Part shown: positions 9,341 to 15,624 of the stretch, in pieces
Layout of the letters: every line of letters starts with the position of its first letter
Numbering within the stretch: the stretch's first letter is position 1
Assembly: GCF_005281475.1 (NCBI RefSeq)
Contig: NZ_CP040106.1
Span: 4,864,501-4,928,500 of the forward strand
Direction: 5' to 3'
Length of the DNA stretch: 64,000 nucleotides
Source: Echinicola rosea
Lineage (GTDB): Bacteria; Bacteroidota; Bacteroidia; Cytophagales; Cyclobacteriaceae
Position numbers and translations under genes: made by a program
The notes under the pieces: model-generated
Told to the model about the DNA's origin: nothing
Database searches by the model: none
Seen by the model: only the letters and a program-made list of their open reading frames with translations

Positions 9341-10099
9341 ATGAGTCATTTAAACGGAAAAGTGGCTGTGGTCACCGGAGGCAACAGCGGCATTGGTTAT
9401 GCTACGGCCAAAAAATTAAAAGAAGAAGGTGCAAATGTCATCATCACGGGCCGATCTGAAGAGAAAGTCAGGACTGCAGCAGCCGAATTGGGCGTAACAG
9501 GGATCACGGCCGATGTCCTGAACCTAACGGCGATCGATGCAGCGGTCACACAGGTAAAGTCGGCATTTAGCCTGATCGATATCCTTTTTGTGAATGCAGG
9601 TGTATTTTTCCCAGCACCGATCGGCCACACGTCTGAAGACCTCTTTGACCAACAAATGGATATCAACCTCAAAGGAGCGGTATTTACCATCGAAAAGTTC
9701 TTGCCCATCTTAAATGATGGCGGGAGTATCATCAACCTCTCCTCCATTAATGCCTACACAGGAATGCCCAATACAGGAATCTATGGTGCATCCAAAGCGG
9801 CACTGAATTCCTATACCCGAACAGCGGCCACCGAACTGGCACCGAGGAAGATCAGGGTAAATGCTGTAAATCCCGGCCCCATCTATACGCCGATTTTCAG
9901 TAAAACGGGCATGCCTGAGGACCAACTCAACGGCATGGCAGCCGCCATGCAAAATCGTATCCCGCTCAAACGCTATGGCCTACCCGAGGATATCGCCGAA
10001 TTGGTGGCCTTCCTGGCCTCTGATAGGGCGTCCTTTATTACAGGAGCTGAATATAATATCGATGGCGGTACCAATGTCAATCCCCTATTGGTAAGCTGA
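9341..10099 (+). CDS. Classical SDR family NAD(P)-dependent oxidoreductase
   Basis: A 252-residue protein of standard classical SDR length. It has the cofactor motif TGGNSGIG at residues 12-19, the NAG motif at N85, catalytic S135, Y148 and K152 in GIYGASKAAL, and the PGP motif that follows. The C-terminal FITGAEYNIDGG is typical of the 3-oxoacyl-ACP-reductase-like subgroup. The product is cytosolic and the substrate cannot be told from sequence. The gene is preceded by two strong palindromes and followed, 96 bp later, by a TetR-type gene on the same strand. This arrangement usually means the regulator represses the oxidoreductase gene and itself until a ligand appears. Confidence 0.93.
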   Translation: MSHLNGKVAVVTGGNSGIGYATAKKLKEEGANVIITGRSEEKVRTAAAELGVTGITADVLNLTAIDAAVTQVKSAFSLIDILFVNAGVFFPAPIGHTSEDLFDQQMDINLKGAVFTIEKFLPILNDGGSIINLSSINAYTGMPNTGIYGASKAALNSYTRTAATELAPRKIRVNAVNPGPIYTPIFSKTGMPEDQLNGMAAAMQNRIPLKRYGLPEDIAELVAFLASDRASFITGAEYNIDGGTNVNPLLVS

Positions 10100-10116
10100 T
10101 ATTTTGCGGCTTTCAT

Positions 10117-10182
10117 TTGGAATGAAAATTCCAATATCGGAACTTTACGGGCATCCCTGTCGGGATATACCTGTAAAGTTCC
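10117..10182. other. Two inverted repeats between the SDR and TetR genes
   Basis: The first is TTGGAAT-GAAA-ATTCCAA at 10117-10134. The second has arms GGAACTTTAC (10139-10148) and GTAAAGTTCC (10173-10182), enclosing an inner hairpin ATCCC-TGTC-GGGAT. The outer arms share GGAAC/GTTCC with the operators at 9261-9307. They could be an additional regulator site, or a transcript hairpin that lowers read-through into the TetR gene. Neither is followed by a clear T-run. Confidence 0.5.
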
Positions 10183-10195
10183 AATCTAATTTACC

Positions 10196-10777
10196 ATGCC
10201 AAGAGATAAATCATTTGATGAGCATAAGGTGCTGGAGAAAGCCATGAACTTGTTTTGGAAAAAGGGCTATTATGCCACTTCCATCCAAGACCTGGTAGCA
10301 TTTCTGGGCATCAATAGGGCCAGCCTGTACGCAACGTATGGCGGTAAAAAAGAACTGTTCGAAAAAGCGTTCTGCCACTACACGAACACCAATTCCTCCC
10401 ACCAAAGGGAATTTCTGGATGCCCACCCAGACGTAAGGACGGGATTGAAGAGGTTATTTGAACGAGCCATTCAGGAATCCATCTCGGATACGGACAAAAA
10501 AGGCTGTTTTGCCGTCAACTGCACGGTAGAGTTCATTTCACATGAAGCGGAATTCGCCACGCTGATCAACCAAAACAAACAGCGCTGTGAGACCATGCTC
10601 TATCACTATCTGGCAGCTGGTGTGGAGCGCAACCAAATCTCCAAGGACAAAGACCTCCGGGCCATCGCCACCCTCTTTTTCACCTTTTACAACGGCCTAA
10701 AGGTCATCACGAAAGTGGATTTTGACCCTTCCGAATTTTCCCGGTCTGTGGACGCCTTGCTGAAGGTATTGGATTAG
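10196..10777 (+). CDS. TetR/AcrR family transcriptional regulator
   Basis: A 193-residue protein. The N-terminal TetR DNA-binding domain covers about residues 8-55, with the helix-turn-helix SIQDLVAFLGINRASLYATY and the usual KKELFEKAF that follows. The remainder is an all-helical ligand-binding and dimerisation domain, with LKRLFERAIQ and GCFAVNCTVEF typical of TetR C-terminal domains found beside SDR and efflux genes. It lies 96 bp downstream of the SDR gene on the same strand and is likely the repressor acting at the palindromes upstream of it. The ligand is unknown. Confidence 0.9.
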   Translation: MPRDKSFDEHKVLEKAMNLFWKKGYYATSIQDLVAFLGINRASLYATYGGKKELFEKAFCHYTNTNSSHQREFLDAHPDVRTGLKRLFERAIQESISDTDKKGCFAVNCTVEFISHEAEFATLINQNKQRCETMLYHYLAAGVERNQISKDKDLRAIATLFFTFYNGLKVITKVDFDPSEFSRSVDALLKVLD

Positions 10778-10982
10778 AAGGGGAATTCTTCCCGGAGATC
10801 GTGGATTTTGAACCGTCCGGTTTTCAGGGAGAGCGTTTGGATGAGCATTGGATTTATTATTCTGTGACCAACTAAAAATATCCATAAAAGCTCAAAAGCA
10901 CCGTGCTTTGTAAGCCCAAAACTCCAAAAACACAAAAGGGGAAGAAGCTTTCCCCATTATTATCCCTTTCCCATCACCACTC
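10778..10982. other. Intergenic segment with a possible C-terminal gene remnant
   Basis: After the TetR stop, the +2 frame reads FFPEIVDFEPSGFQGERL and then DEHWIYYSVTN before a stop at about 10875, without a start codon of its own. It looks protein-like but is too short to assign, and may be a relic of a gene lost when the cassette array formed. The rest of the stretch shows nothing recognisable. Confidence 0.25.
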
Positions 10983-11040
10983 GTTCAACACTGCATTCAG
11001 ACTAGGCTGTTCCAGCCGTCAGAATGCTTAGTTATTGCCA
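10983..11040 (-). repeat. attC-like site 6, closing the ParDE cassette
   Basis: On the minus strand the order is AATAAC, a 3-base spacer, arm GCATTCTGACGGCTG, loop, arm CAGCCTAGTCTGAATGC, a 3-base spacer and GTTGAAC. The arms pair except for one mismatch and two extra bases (TA) on one side, as with the extrahelical bases of integron attC sites. The R' box GTTGAAC fits GTTRRRY exactly. At 58 bp it is the classical '59-base element' size. Its R'' box only roughly matches the cassette start (GTTGACAAC). Confidence 0.72.
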
Positions 11041-11060
11041 ACAGTTTTTGATTCATTCAG

Positions 11061-11348
11061 TTATAATTTTTGGCTCAAGTCTTGTCTTCCGACGATTGCC
11101 ATTATTTCTACAATATTTTCATTGATTCTGTAGTAAATACTATCCACTCCGCATACACAACGTCTATACCCTTTTTTGATGTAATCCACAGATTCAAAGG
11201 AAAAGGGTCGTTCGGCAATAATGTCAAAATATTCAAAAAACGATTCGAAATATTTGTCAGCTTGGGTCATTCCAAATTTTTCGACTCCGTAATGGTGAAT
11301 CCGAATCAAATCAACTTTGGCTTCGTTAGTCAATTTGTATTTAGCCAC
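11061..11348 (-). CDS. parE: RelE/ParE-family toxin
   Basis: A 95-residue basic protein. It shows the ParE/RelE pattern: N-terminal YKLTNEAKVDLIRIHHYGVEKFG, central FSFESVDYIKKGYRRCVCG and C-terminal IYYRINENIVEIMAIVGRQD. ParE toxins poison DNA gyrase, while the related RelE branch cleaves mRNA; the DLxxIxxYG opening fits ParE better. The start overlaps the stop of the upstream antitoxin gene by 8 bases, the usual translational coupling. Both lie in the last cassette of the integron-like array, where toxin-antitoxin pairs are thought to stabilise the array. It would be held inactive in the cytosol by its partner and autorepressed by the complex. Confidence 0.88.
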   Translation of the reverse strand: MAKYKLTNEAKVDLIRIHHYGVEKFGMTQADKYFESFFEYFDIIAERPFSFESVDYIKKGYRRCVCGVDSIYYRINENIVEIMAIVGRQDLSQKL

Positions 11349-11580
11349 CTAACAAAGACTTTGATTGAGCTAAAATACTTTCTTTACTATCTATCGTAAA
11401 TCCACTACTTTCAGCTTTTTCCAATTTAGCTCGAATCCAATCAATTTGAACTTGTTGTTTTCGGGCTTGTCTGATCAAGTCGTTGACCAATTCACTTTTG
11501 CTTGAATATTCCTTACTGTCCACTTGGGCCTTTAGCCACTCGTCATTCGGTTTTGTAAATGATATACTTTGTCTTGACAT
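11341..11580 (-). CDS. parD: ParD-like ribbon-helix-helix antitoxin
   Basis: A 79-residue protein beginning MSRQSISFTKPNDEWL, a typical ParD ribbon-helix-helix N-terminus. The SKSELVNDLIRQARKQQ segment follows, and then an extended acidic tail (LEKAESSGFTIDSKESILAQ) that would wrap the toxin. The ATG at 11580 is chosen because the longer open frame upstream (to 11628) would add unrelated residues before the conserved start. It overlaps the ParE-like gene by 8 bases. The dimer is expected to neutralise the toxin and repress the pair's promoter, which must lie in the 50 bp between this start and the attC-like site at 11632. Confidence 0.87.
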   Translation of the reverse strand: MSRQSISFTKPNDEWLKAQVDSKEYSSKSELVNDLIRQARKQQVQIDWIRAKLEKAESSGFTIDSKESILAQSKSLLGG

Positions 11581-11631
11581 AATTTTATTTTTTGATGTAA
11601 AAATACACCAAAAACGAATCGTTTCCAAATT

Positions 11632-11766
11632 GTTGTCAACGGTAAAGTATAAGCGGAGTGCGGGATTTCAGAGCAATTCGCTTTCCGCCTTCCGTAAAGT
11701 TAATTAATAGAAAAAATGCTCAATTTTTGTTACTTACCCCGCATTACGCTTATACAATGTTGTGGG
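11632..11766 (-). repeat. attC-like site 5, closing the zeta cassette
   Basis: Arms at 11647-11664 and 11738-11755 (GTATAAGCGgaGTGCGGG against GTATAAGCGtaATGCGGG) pair along 18 bp with two mismatches, and are bounded by AAC...GTT. The R'' box CCCACAAC (complement of 11759-11766) is the exact reverse complement of GTTGTGGG, which begins this same cassette after site 4. The last codons of the 63-residue cassette ORF read through this site into its stop, as is common for cassette genes. Confidence 0.72.
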
Positions 11767-11925
11767 TAGTAATTCATTTGGATCTACCGCTTCAATTTTG
11801 CCATTTCTGGTTACAATCATTGGGCTTTTCTTTTGTTTCTTGAATTCCACAAGCCTTTTGTAGGTCTCTTCAAGCCCTTTAACTATTCTGTCTCTTTCCT
11901 CTTTTAATTGCTCTTTATTGTCCAT
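11734..11925 (-). CDS. Small protein following the zeta-type kinase, possible antitoxin
   Basis: A 63-residue charged protein. An N-terminal helical half (EQLKEERDRIVKGLEETYKR) is followed by VEFKKQKKSPMIVTRNGKI and a tail ending LYKRNAG that is encoded by the attC-like palindrome. It starts 11 bases before the end of the zeta-type kinase gene, so the two are translationally coupled. The position and size suggest an antitoxin or regulatory partner of the kinase. In the classic epsilon-zeta pair, however, the antitoxin comes first and has a different three-helix fold, and I do not recognise a family here. The partner role is an inference from overlap only. Confidence 0.6.
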   Translation of the reverse strand: MDNKEQLKEERDRIVKGLEETYKRLVEFKKQKKSPMIVTRNGKIEAVDPNELLPTTLYKRNAG

Positions 11926-12490
11926 AATATTTTCCTTTTAGTTCATTCCATCTTTCTGAATTATTGATGGTTTCTTCCCCTAAAGCACCTTCTGCAATAA
12001 TTTCATAATTATCACCCGAATTATTTACAAACAGCCAGTTGTCTACCTTAGGGAGAAAAAGGTTGAAAAAATTGTTCAACCCACTAGTATATCTTCTTCT
12101 GATAACTTCCTCAGGAATAAAATGGCCACCTTCTTTCACCCTTGTCTCAACTCTGGAAATTGCCAATTCCTCAGAATTAAGCCAAAAAAACAAGCAAGTG
12201 ACTTGATATCCCACCCCCTTAGCTTTTTCAATAAATTTAACGTAGCTCCTGGTTGAAAGTGTAGTTTCAAATGCAAAACTTTCGCCTGCCTCTAACAAAT
12301 TCTTTATCCTTTTTAACATTAATCTGCCAGCTTCAATTCCTGCTTTTTCCGGTTGGAATGGGGACAGCCCTCTTGCAATTTCATCCGCATTCACAAACTC
12401 TTTGCAATCCAGTATTTCCGGTAAAATGGTATATGATGCTGTTGTTTTTCCAGCCCCATTACATCCTGCTATAACGTATAATTTTTTCAT
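11915..12490 (-). CDS. Zeta-toxin-like P-loop kinase
   Basis: A 191-residue protein from the ATG at 12490; a longer frame using TTG at 12499 adds only three residues. It opens MKKLYVIAGCNGAGKTT with a Walker A motif at residues 9-17. FVNADEIARGLSPF follows, then FAFETTLSTRSY, the pattern of zeta-toxin kinases and related nucleotide kinases. Zeta toxins phosphorylate UDP-N-acetylglucosamine and block cell-wall synthesis; related enzymes use other small substrates, so the target here is open. It shares a cassette with the overlapping 63-residue ORF and is bounded by attC-like sites at 12543-12678 and 11632-11766. Confidence 0.85.
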   Translation of the reverse strand: MKKLYVIAGCNGAGKTTASYTILPEILDCKEFVNADEIARGLSPFQPEKAGIEAGRLMLKRIKNLLEAGESFAFETTLSTRSYVKFIEKAKGVGYQVTCLFFWLNSEELAISRVETRVKEGGHFIPEEVIRRRYTSGLNNFFNLFLPKVDNWLFVNNSGDNYEIIAEGALGEETINNSERWNELKGKYYGQ

Positions 12491-12542
12491 CCAAAACAAA
12501 TATACAATTAACTATGGATTTGGTAGCGTGTCCTGCCTATTA

Positions 12543-12678
12543 CCCACAACGGTTTGCAGGTTTAAGAATTTGCGGAATTACTTGCAGAAACTTTGTGAGC
12601 CTGCACTAAACTTAATAATAACAAGTGATGGAAGTGAAAGCACTTCGCCCGAAATTTTTTAGACCTGTTGTTATAGGC
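12543..12678 (-). repeat. attC-like site 4, closing the truncated 174-residue cassette
   Basis: Minus-strand order is GCCTATAAC (R''), an arm with CAGGTCTAAAAAATTTC, a long centre, an arm AAATTCTTAAACCTGC and CCGTTGTGGG (R'). The two arms pair imperfectly over about 20 bp and are bounded by AAC...GTT. The start of its own cassette, which should read GTTATAGGC, is missing, consistent with the truncation of that cassette by the adjoining intron fragment. Confidence 0.6.
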
Positions 12679-12683
12679 AGTTT

Positions 12684-13208
12684 TTATTTATCTGGGCTAG
12701 CTTTTTTATTGTAAATCTTATTTAACTGAGCATATAAACTTGTCAATTTGGGTTGAAGGCATGTATTAAGATAAATGTCAATATTTTTATCACTTCCGTG
12801 TTTTATAAGCAACTGTTTTAATCCAATATTTAATTTCTGTAAATCTTTGTCTTTTCTAATTTTTTTAATTTTCAAGTTGTCTTGTATATGTTCATAACGG
12901 TTTTGAAAGATATGACACGTATTATGTCGTCTATACTCTATATACGAATATTCATCTTCTCCCAATTCTGATTTAATATTTGTCAATCCATTAATGAGTT
13001 CATCATACCATTCTAACTTGTTTTCATTCTTTCCGCCTCTTAAATGTTCAAAGACTTTAAGAGCATAAGATAAACCTTCCGCGGTAGCTTCATAGAATTT
13101 TATATAAAACATTTCTTGATAGATAAAATCCCATTTTTCAGTCAGCTCGTGATTTAAATAAAACAGAGAAATCTCAACGCTACTACAAGTCAATCTGTCT
13201 CTACACAC
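12684..13208 (-). CDS. Unknown protein, probably N-terminally truncated
   Basis: An open frame of 174 codons from a GTG at 13208. I do not recognise a family. The sequence is largely helical, with FYIKFYEATAEGLSYALKVF and charged C-terminal helices (LKIKKIRKDKDLQKLN), no signal peptide and no membrane segment. Upstream, the reading frame meets DNA that looks like the RNA part of a group II intron (13209-13648), and the expected cassette start and the other half of the upstream attC-like site are missing. The natural start has therefore probably been deleted, and the first dozen codons may be intron-derived. It ends just before attC-like site 4. Whether it is expressed is doubtful. Confidence 0.5.
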   Translation of the reverse strand: MCRDRLTCSSVEISLFYLNHELTEKWDFIYQEMFYIKFYEATAEGLSYALKVFEHLRGGKNENKLEWYDELINGLTNIKSELGEDEYSYIEYRRHNTCHIFQNRYEHIQDNLKIKKIRKDKDLQKLNIGLKQLLIKHGSDKNIDIYLNTCLQPKLTSLYAQLNKIYNKKASPDK

Positions 13209-13648
13209 ACTATCGGTTTTCTACCTCTAAGTTGTCCTTATTGTGTATTTCCCTTGGCATTTGTGTGTAGTTTCCCAAGTTCCGTAAATAAGCCTGAATA
13301 AAGTTCTTGCCATCTGAATGACGCCAGCCTTACAGAAAATAAATAGGCTCGCTCTGTAATTAATGCTATTGCTAACATTACTTTTCACTCCGTATCATAC
13401 TTCGTAGCTTTTGACTGGAGGTTCCTACTTCTCGACACCTCTTCAATGGTTCACTTTCGTTCAACTCCTTTATTTGTACCTGCTAGCCTCTTTGGACTAG
13501 ATTCTCCTAAACGCTCAGCACCAAGACTATTAATCAAAGCACCTTTAGGTGGTTTAGAGCCATCGCCTATACAACGCCCCTGATGGACCTACCATCATCT
13601 TATTTACAGCATTCAACCTTTTATTGCCGTGGTTGATTCTTGGCACAC
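13200..13648 (-). mobile_element. 5' fragment of a group II intron inserted in an attC-like site
   Basis: On the minus strand the segment starts GTGTGCC at 13648, matching the GUGYG 5' end of group II introns, directly inside the second arm of attC-like site 3. It then has about 440 bp of structured non-coding sequence with features reminiscent of intron domains I-III: GAAAGTGAACC, GGAACCTCC, TACGGAACTTGGGAAACTAC and GGGAAATACAC. There is no reverse transcriptase ORF and no domain V-like 3' end, so only the 5' part remains. Group IIC introns are known to target attC sites, which fits the position. The assignment rests on remembered consensus pieces, not on a folded structure. Confidence 0.5.
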
Positions 13649-13766
13649 TATGAAAAGTAGGCGATTTCGAAGCACAAAATTTTCGGTTAAGCACCAAGTT
13701 TGATACGAGCCACCAGCCTCGAACTTACTGCTGTTTCGCCTATTTTTTATATACATTGTTACCTGC
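13649..13766 (-). repeat. attC-like site 3, interrupted by the intron fragment
   Basis: Arms at 13736-13753 and 13649-13664 (TATAAAAAATAGGCGA against TATGAAAAGTAGGCGA) pair with two mismatches. The R'' box GCAGGTAAC (complement of 13758-13766) is the exact reverse complement of GTTACCTGC, the start of this cassette. The second arm ends abruptly where the GTGTG of the intron begins, so the R' end is lost. Confidence 0.65.
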
Positions 13767-13772
13767 TGGCTT

Positions 13773-15455
13773 TTATTTTGGTATTCCCTTTTTATTTGAG
13801 TTTTCAATCCAATTCTTAACCTCTCCAATAAAATCCCAAACATCTCCACCTGCCGGCTTTATGTAGTTTGGCTCTTCTGGATTATCACCCATTTTTGAAA
13901 ATATATCAATAAGCCAGTTTGAACCGTGGCCATTAGCGTTTAGATGTTTTAACCAACTTTCTAATTCTCCTTTTTGTATTACAAAAACACCATATTCGAC
14001 CAACTGATTTAGAAAATTTGAACAAGCTTCTTTATCTTCACCATTTAATAAATCTATACCTCCTTTGATTTTCCAATTTACACCCGTGTTATTAAATGTA
14101 TCGTATAAACTCTTTCTTTGACTATGAAAAGGTTGATGATTCAATTGAGGAATAAATGAGCCATCTAATAATTTTGTAAATACCTGACCGCCTTCTTTTA
14201 AAACGTCAATGTCAACAACTCCAACTGCTGGAATTCCAAGTTCTCTTAATGGTTTTACAATTTCCCAAACCGTTTGTTTATTTTGAGCATTTATAAACAG
14301 ACAATTACTTATGGCTCTCTCATCACCCGCTGATAATAATCTTTCATTAATTTCTTGATAAAATGCTCTGTCAGAGTCAGCTTCAGTTACAATAACAGAT
14401 TCGTAAAACAGACCATTTAAGACTCCCGTTGAGCGTAAAAGGGGATGTCTCATTAAATGTAAAATTTTCTCTTTTGGTAGAATTCGGGATGTTGGAATGC
14501 CATTTTTATAAGTCAACCTTACAATGTTTAGGGGAGAACCCGATTGAATGCATCCCATTAAAAAAGAAGCACTATGAGTTGCAACAAGAAGTCTTTTATT
14601 AGAATTTCTTAATGATTTCCCTATCTCTTTTCCTAGTTTGTTAGATAATGCAGGATGAAGAAATGCTTCTGGTTCATCAATTAATGTAATCTTAGGGTCG
14701 CCAGCAAGTAATGTTGTTAGTATTCCCGAAAAGGCTTTTACTCCGTCACTTGCTTCGTTTATAAGTGTTGCTTTTTTATGAAATTCAATAGCTTCATTTT
14801 CCCATCCTTTTTCTTGTCTTTCACTATTGGGTGCAGTATCTGAAAGACGAACTCTCAATTGACCTATATTAGTTGGGTCAATAACATAATATTTGCCAAA
14901 TGCCTCATAAATAATTCGTCTTAATTCTTTTCTTAAATCATTATCTAAAAAAAGGTGAGATAGATGATTTGTTGGCGTTGATTGAAGGTCACCAGCAGTT
15001 TGCTCATTTAATAAATTTAACCTATTAGTTCCATCTAACCGTAAAGTGTACAAGTCGATAAATTTGGAGTACCAATGATTATTAGATGGGGTTTGTGCTA
15101 CTCTTATAACTTCATCTTTTAATACTTTAACTCTTTCTGCTTGATTCTTTTGAGAACTTAATTTCCCAATAATTATTTGACCTTCACTAATAGATTCATT
15201 TTGTGTAGGAGTTTGCGTGATTTTGTTTAACTCTGATTCAATTTCATTTTTTGAAAGAGGTGTAAATGTCAAACTGTCCAAAATTAAATCATTTGGTTGT
15301 CCTGATGTTTTCCTTGAGAACTTTTCAATTTCAATAAGAATTCTACTTTTTCCAGAGTTGTTTGGTCCAACAAAGACAGTTATTGGTGTTAAGTCAACTT
15401 CAAGATTTGGTTGTCCTTGAGATGACCCGGACTTTAGTTTTATTTTATTTATCAT
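13773..15455 (-). CDS. OLD-family-like AAA ATPase with TOPRIM nuclease region
   Basis: A 560-residue protein. The AAA15/ABC-type ATPase half has Walker A G30-PNNSGKS, an ABC-like signature EASDGVKAFSGI (234-245), Walker B LIDEPEAFLHP with D260-E261, and an H-loop in ATHSASF at H294. From residue 350 a TOPRIM-like half follows, with VIVTEADSDRAFY (E358) and VGVVDIDV (D415, D417), the acidic residues that bind metal in OLD nucleases. OLD proteins use ATP-gated DNA cleavage in phage defence; Gabija GajA is built the same way. No GajB-type helicase is adjacent, so it would act alone or with the neighbouring cassette. It occupies a whole cassette, which is long for one. Confidence 0.85.
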   Translation of the reverse strand: MINKIKLKSGSSQGQPNLEVDLTPITVFVGPNNSGKSRILIEIEKFSRKTSGQPNDLILDSLTFTPLSKNEIESELNKITQTPTQNESISEGQIIIGKLSSQKNQAERVKVLKDEVIRVAQTPSNNHWYSKFIDLYTLRLDGTNRLNLLNEQTAGDLQSTPTNHLSHLFLDNDLRKELRRIIYEAFGKYYVIDPTNIGQLRVRLSDTAPNSERQEKGWENEAIEFHKKATLINEASDGVKAFSGILTTLLAGDPKITLIDEPEAFLHPALSNKLGKEIGKSLRNSNKRLLVATHSASFLMGCIQSGSPLNIVRLTYKNGIPTSRILPKEKILHLMRHPLLRSTGVLNGLFYESVIVTEADSDRAFYQEINERLLSAGDERAISNCLFINAQNKQTVWEIVKPLRELGIPAVGVVDIDVLKEGGQVFTKLLDGSFIPQLNHQPFHSQRKSLYDTFNNTGVNWKIKGGIDLLNGEDKEACSNFLNQLVEYGVFVIQKGELESWLKHLNANGHGSNWLIDIFSKMGDNPEEPNYIKPAGGDVWDFIGEVKNWIENSNKKGIPK

Positions 15456-15480
15456 ACTTTACGTAGATGTGTTTTAGCTT

Positions 15481-15617
15481 GCAGGTAACGTTTTGCAGCT
15501 AAGAAACGTGGGGCTTTTCGAAGCGCTTTCCTGTCCGCCTGTGACAAAGGTAGCCACGAAGATCGAACCTTTCGGAAACCAATGTCCGCCCCATGTTTTC
15601 TTAGGTGCTGTTAGTGG
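15481..15617 (-). repeat. attC-like site 2, closing the HEPN-like cassette
   Basis: The arm CTAAGAAACGTGGGGC near 15499-15514 pairs with the complement of GCCCCATGTTTTCTTAG near 15589-15605, separated by a GC-rich centre and bounded by AAC...GTT. The R'' box CCACTAAC (complement of 15610-15617) is the exact reverse complement of GTTAGTGG at the start of the same cassette. Total length is about 137 bp, long but within the range of variable attC sites. Confidence 0.7.
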
Positions 15618-15624
15618 CTGGCTT

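Noticed and set aside
11061..11580. The longer ParD frame starting at 11628
   Set aside because: The added residues (METIRFWCIFTSKNK) precede the conserved ribbon-helix-helix start and resemble no antitoxin; the ATG at 11580 fits better.
13613..13849. Minus-strand ORF of 78 codons after the OLD-type gene
   Set aside because: It spans the attC-like palindrome and the start of the intron fragment, so its codons are structural DNA, not a gene.
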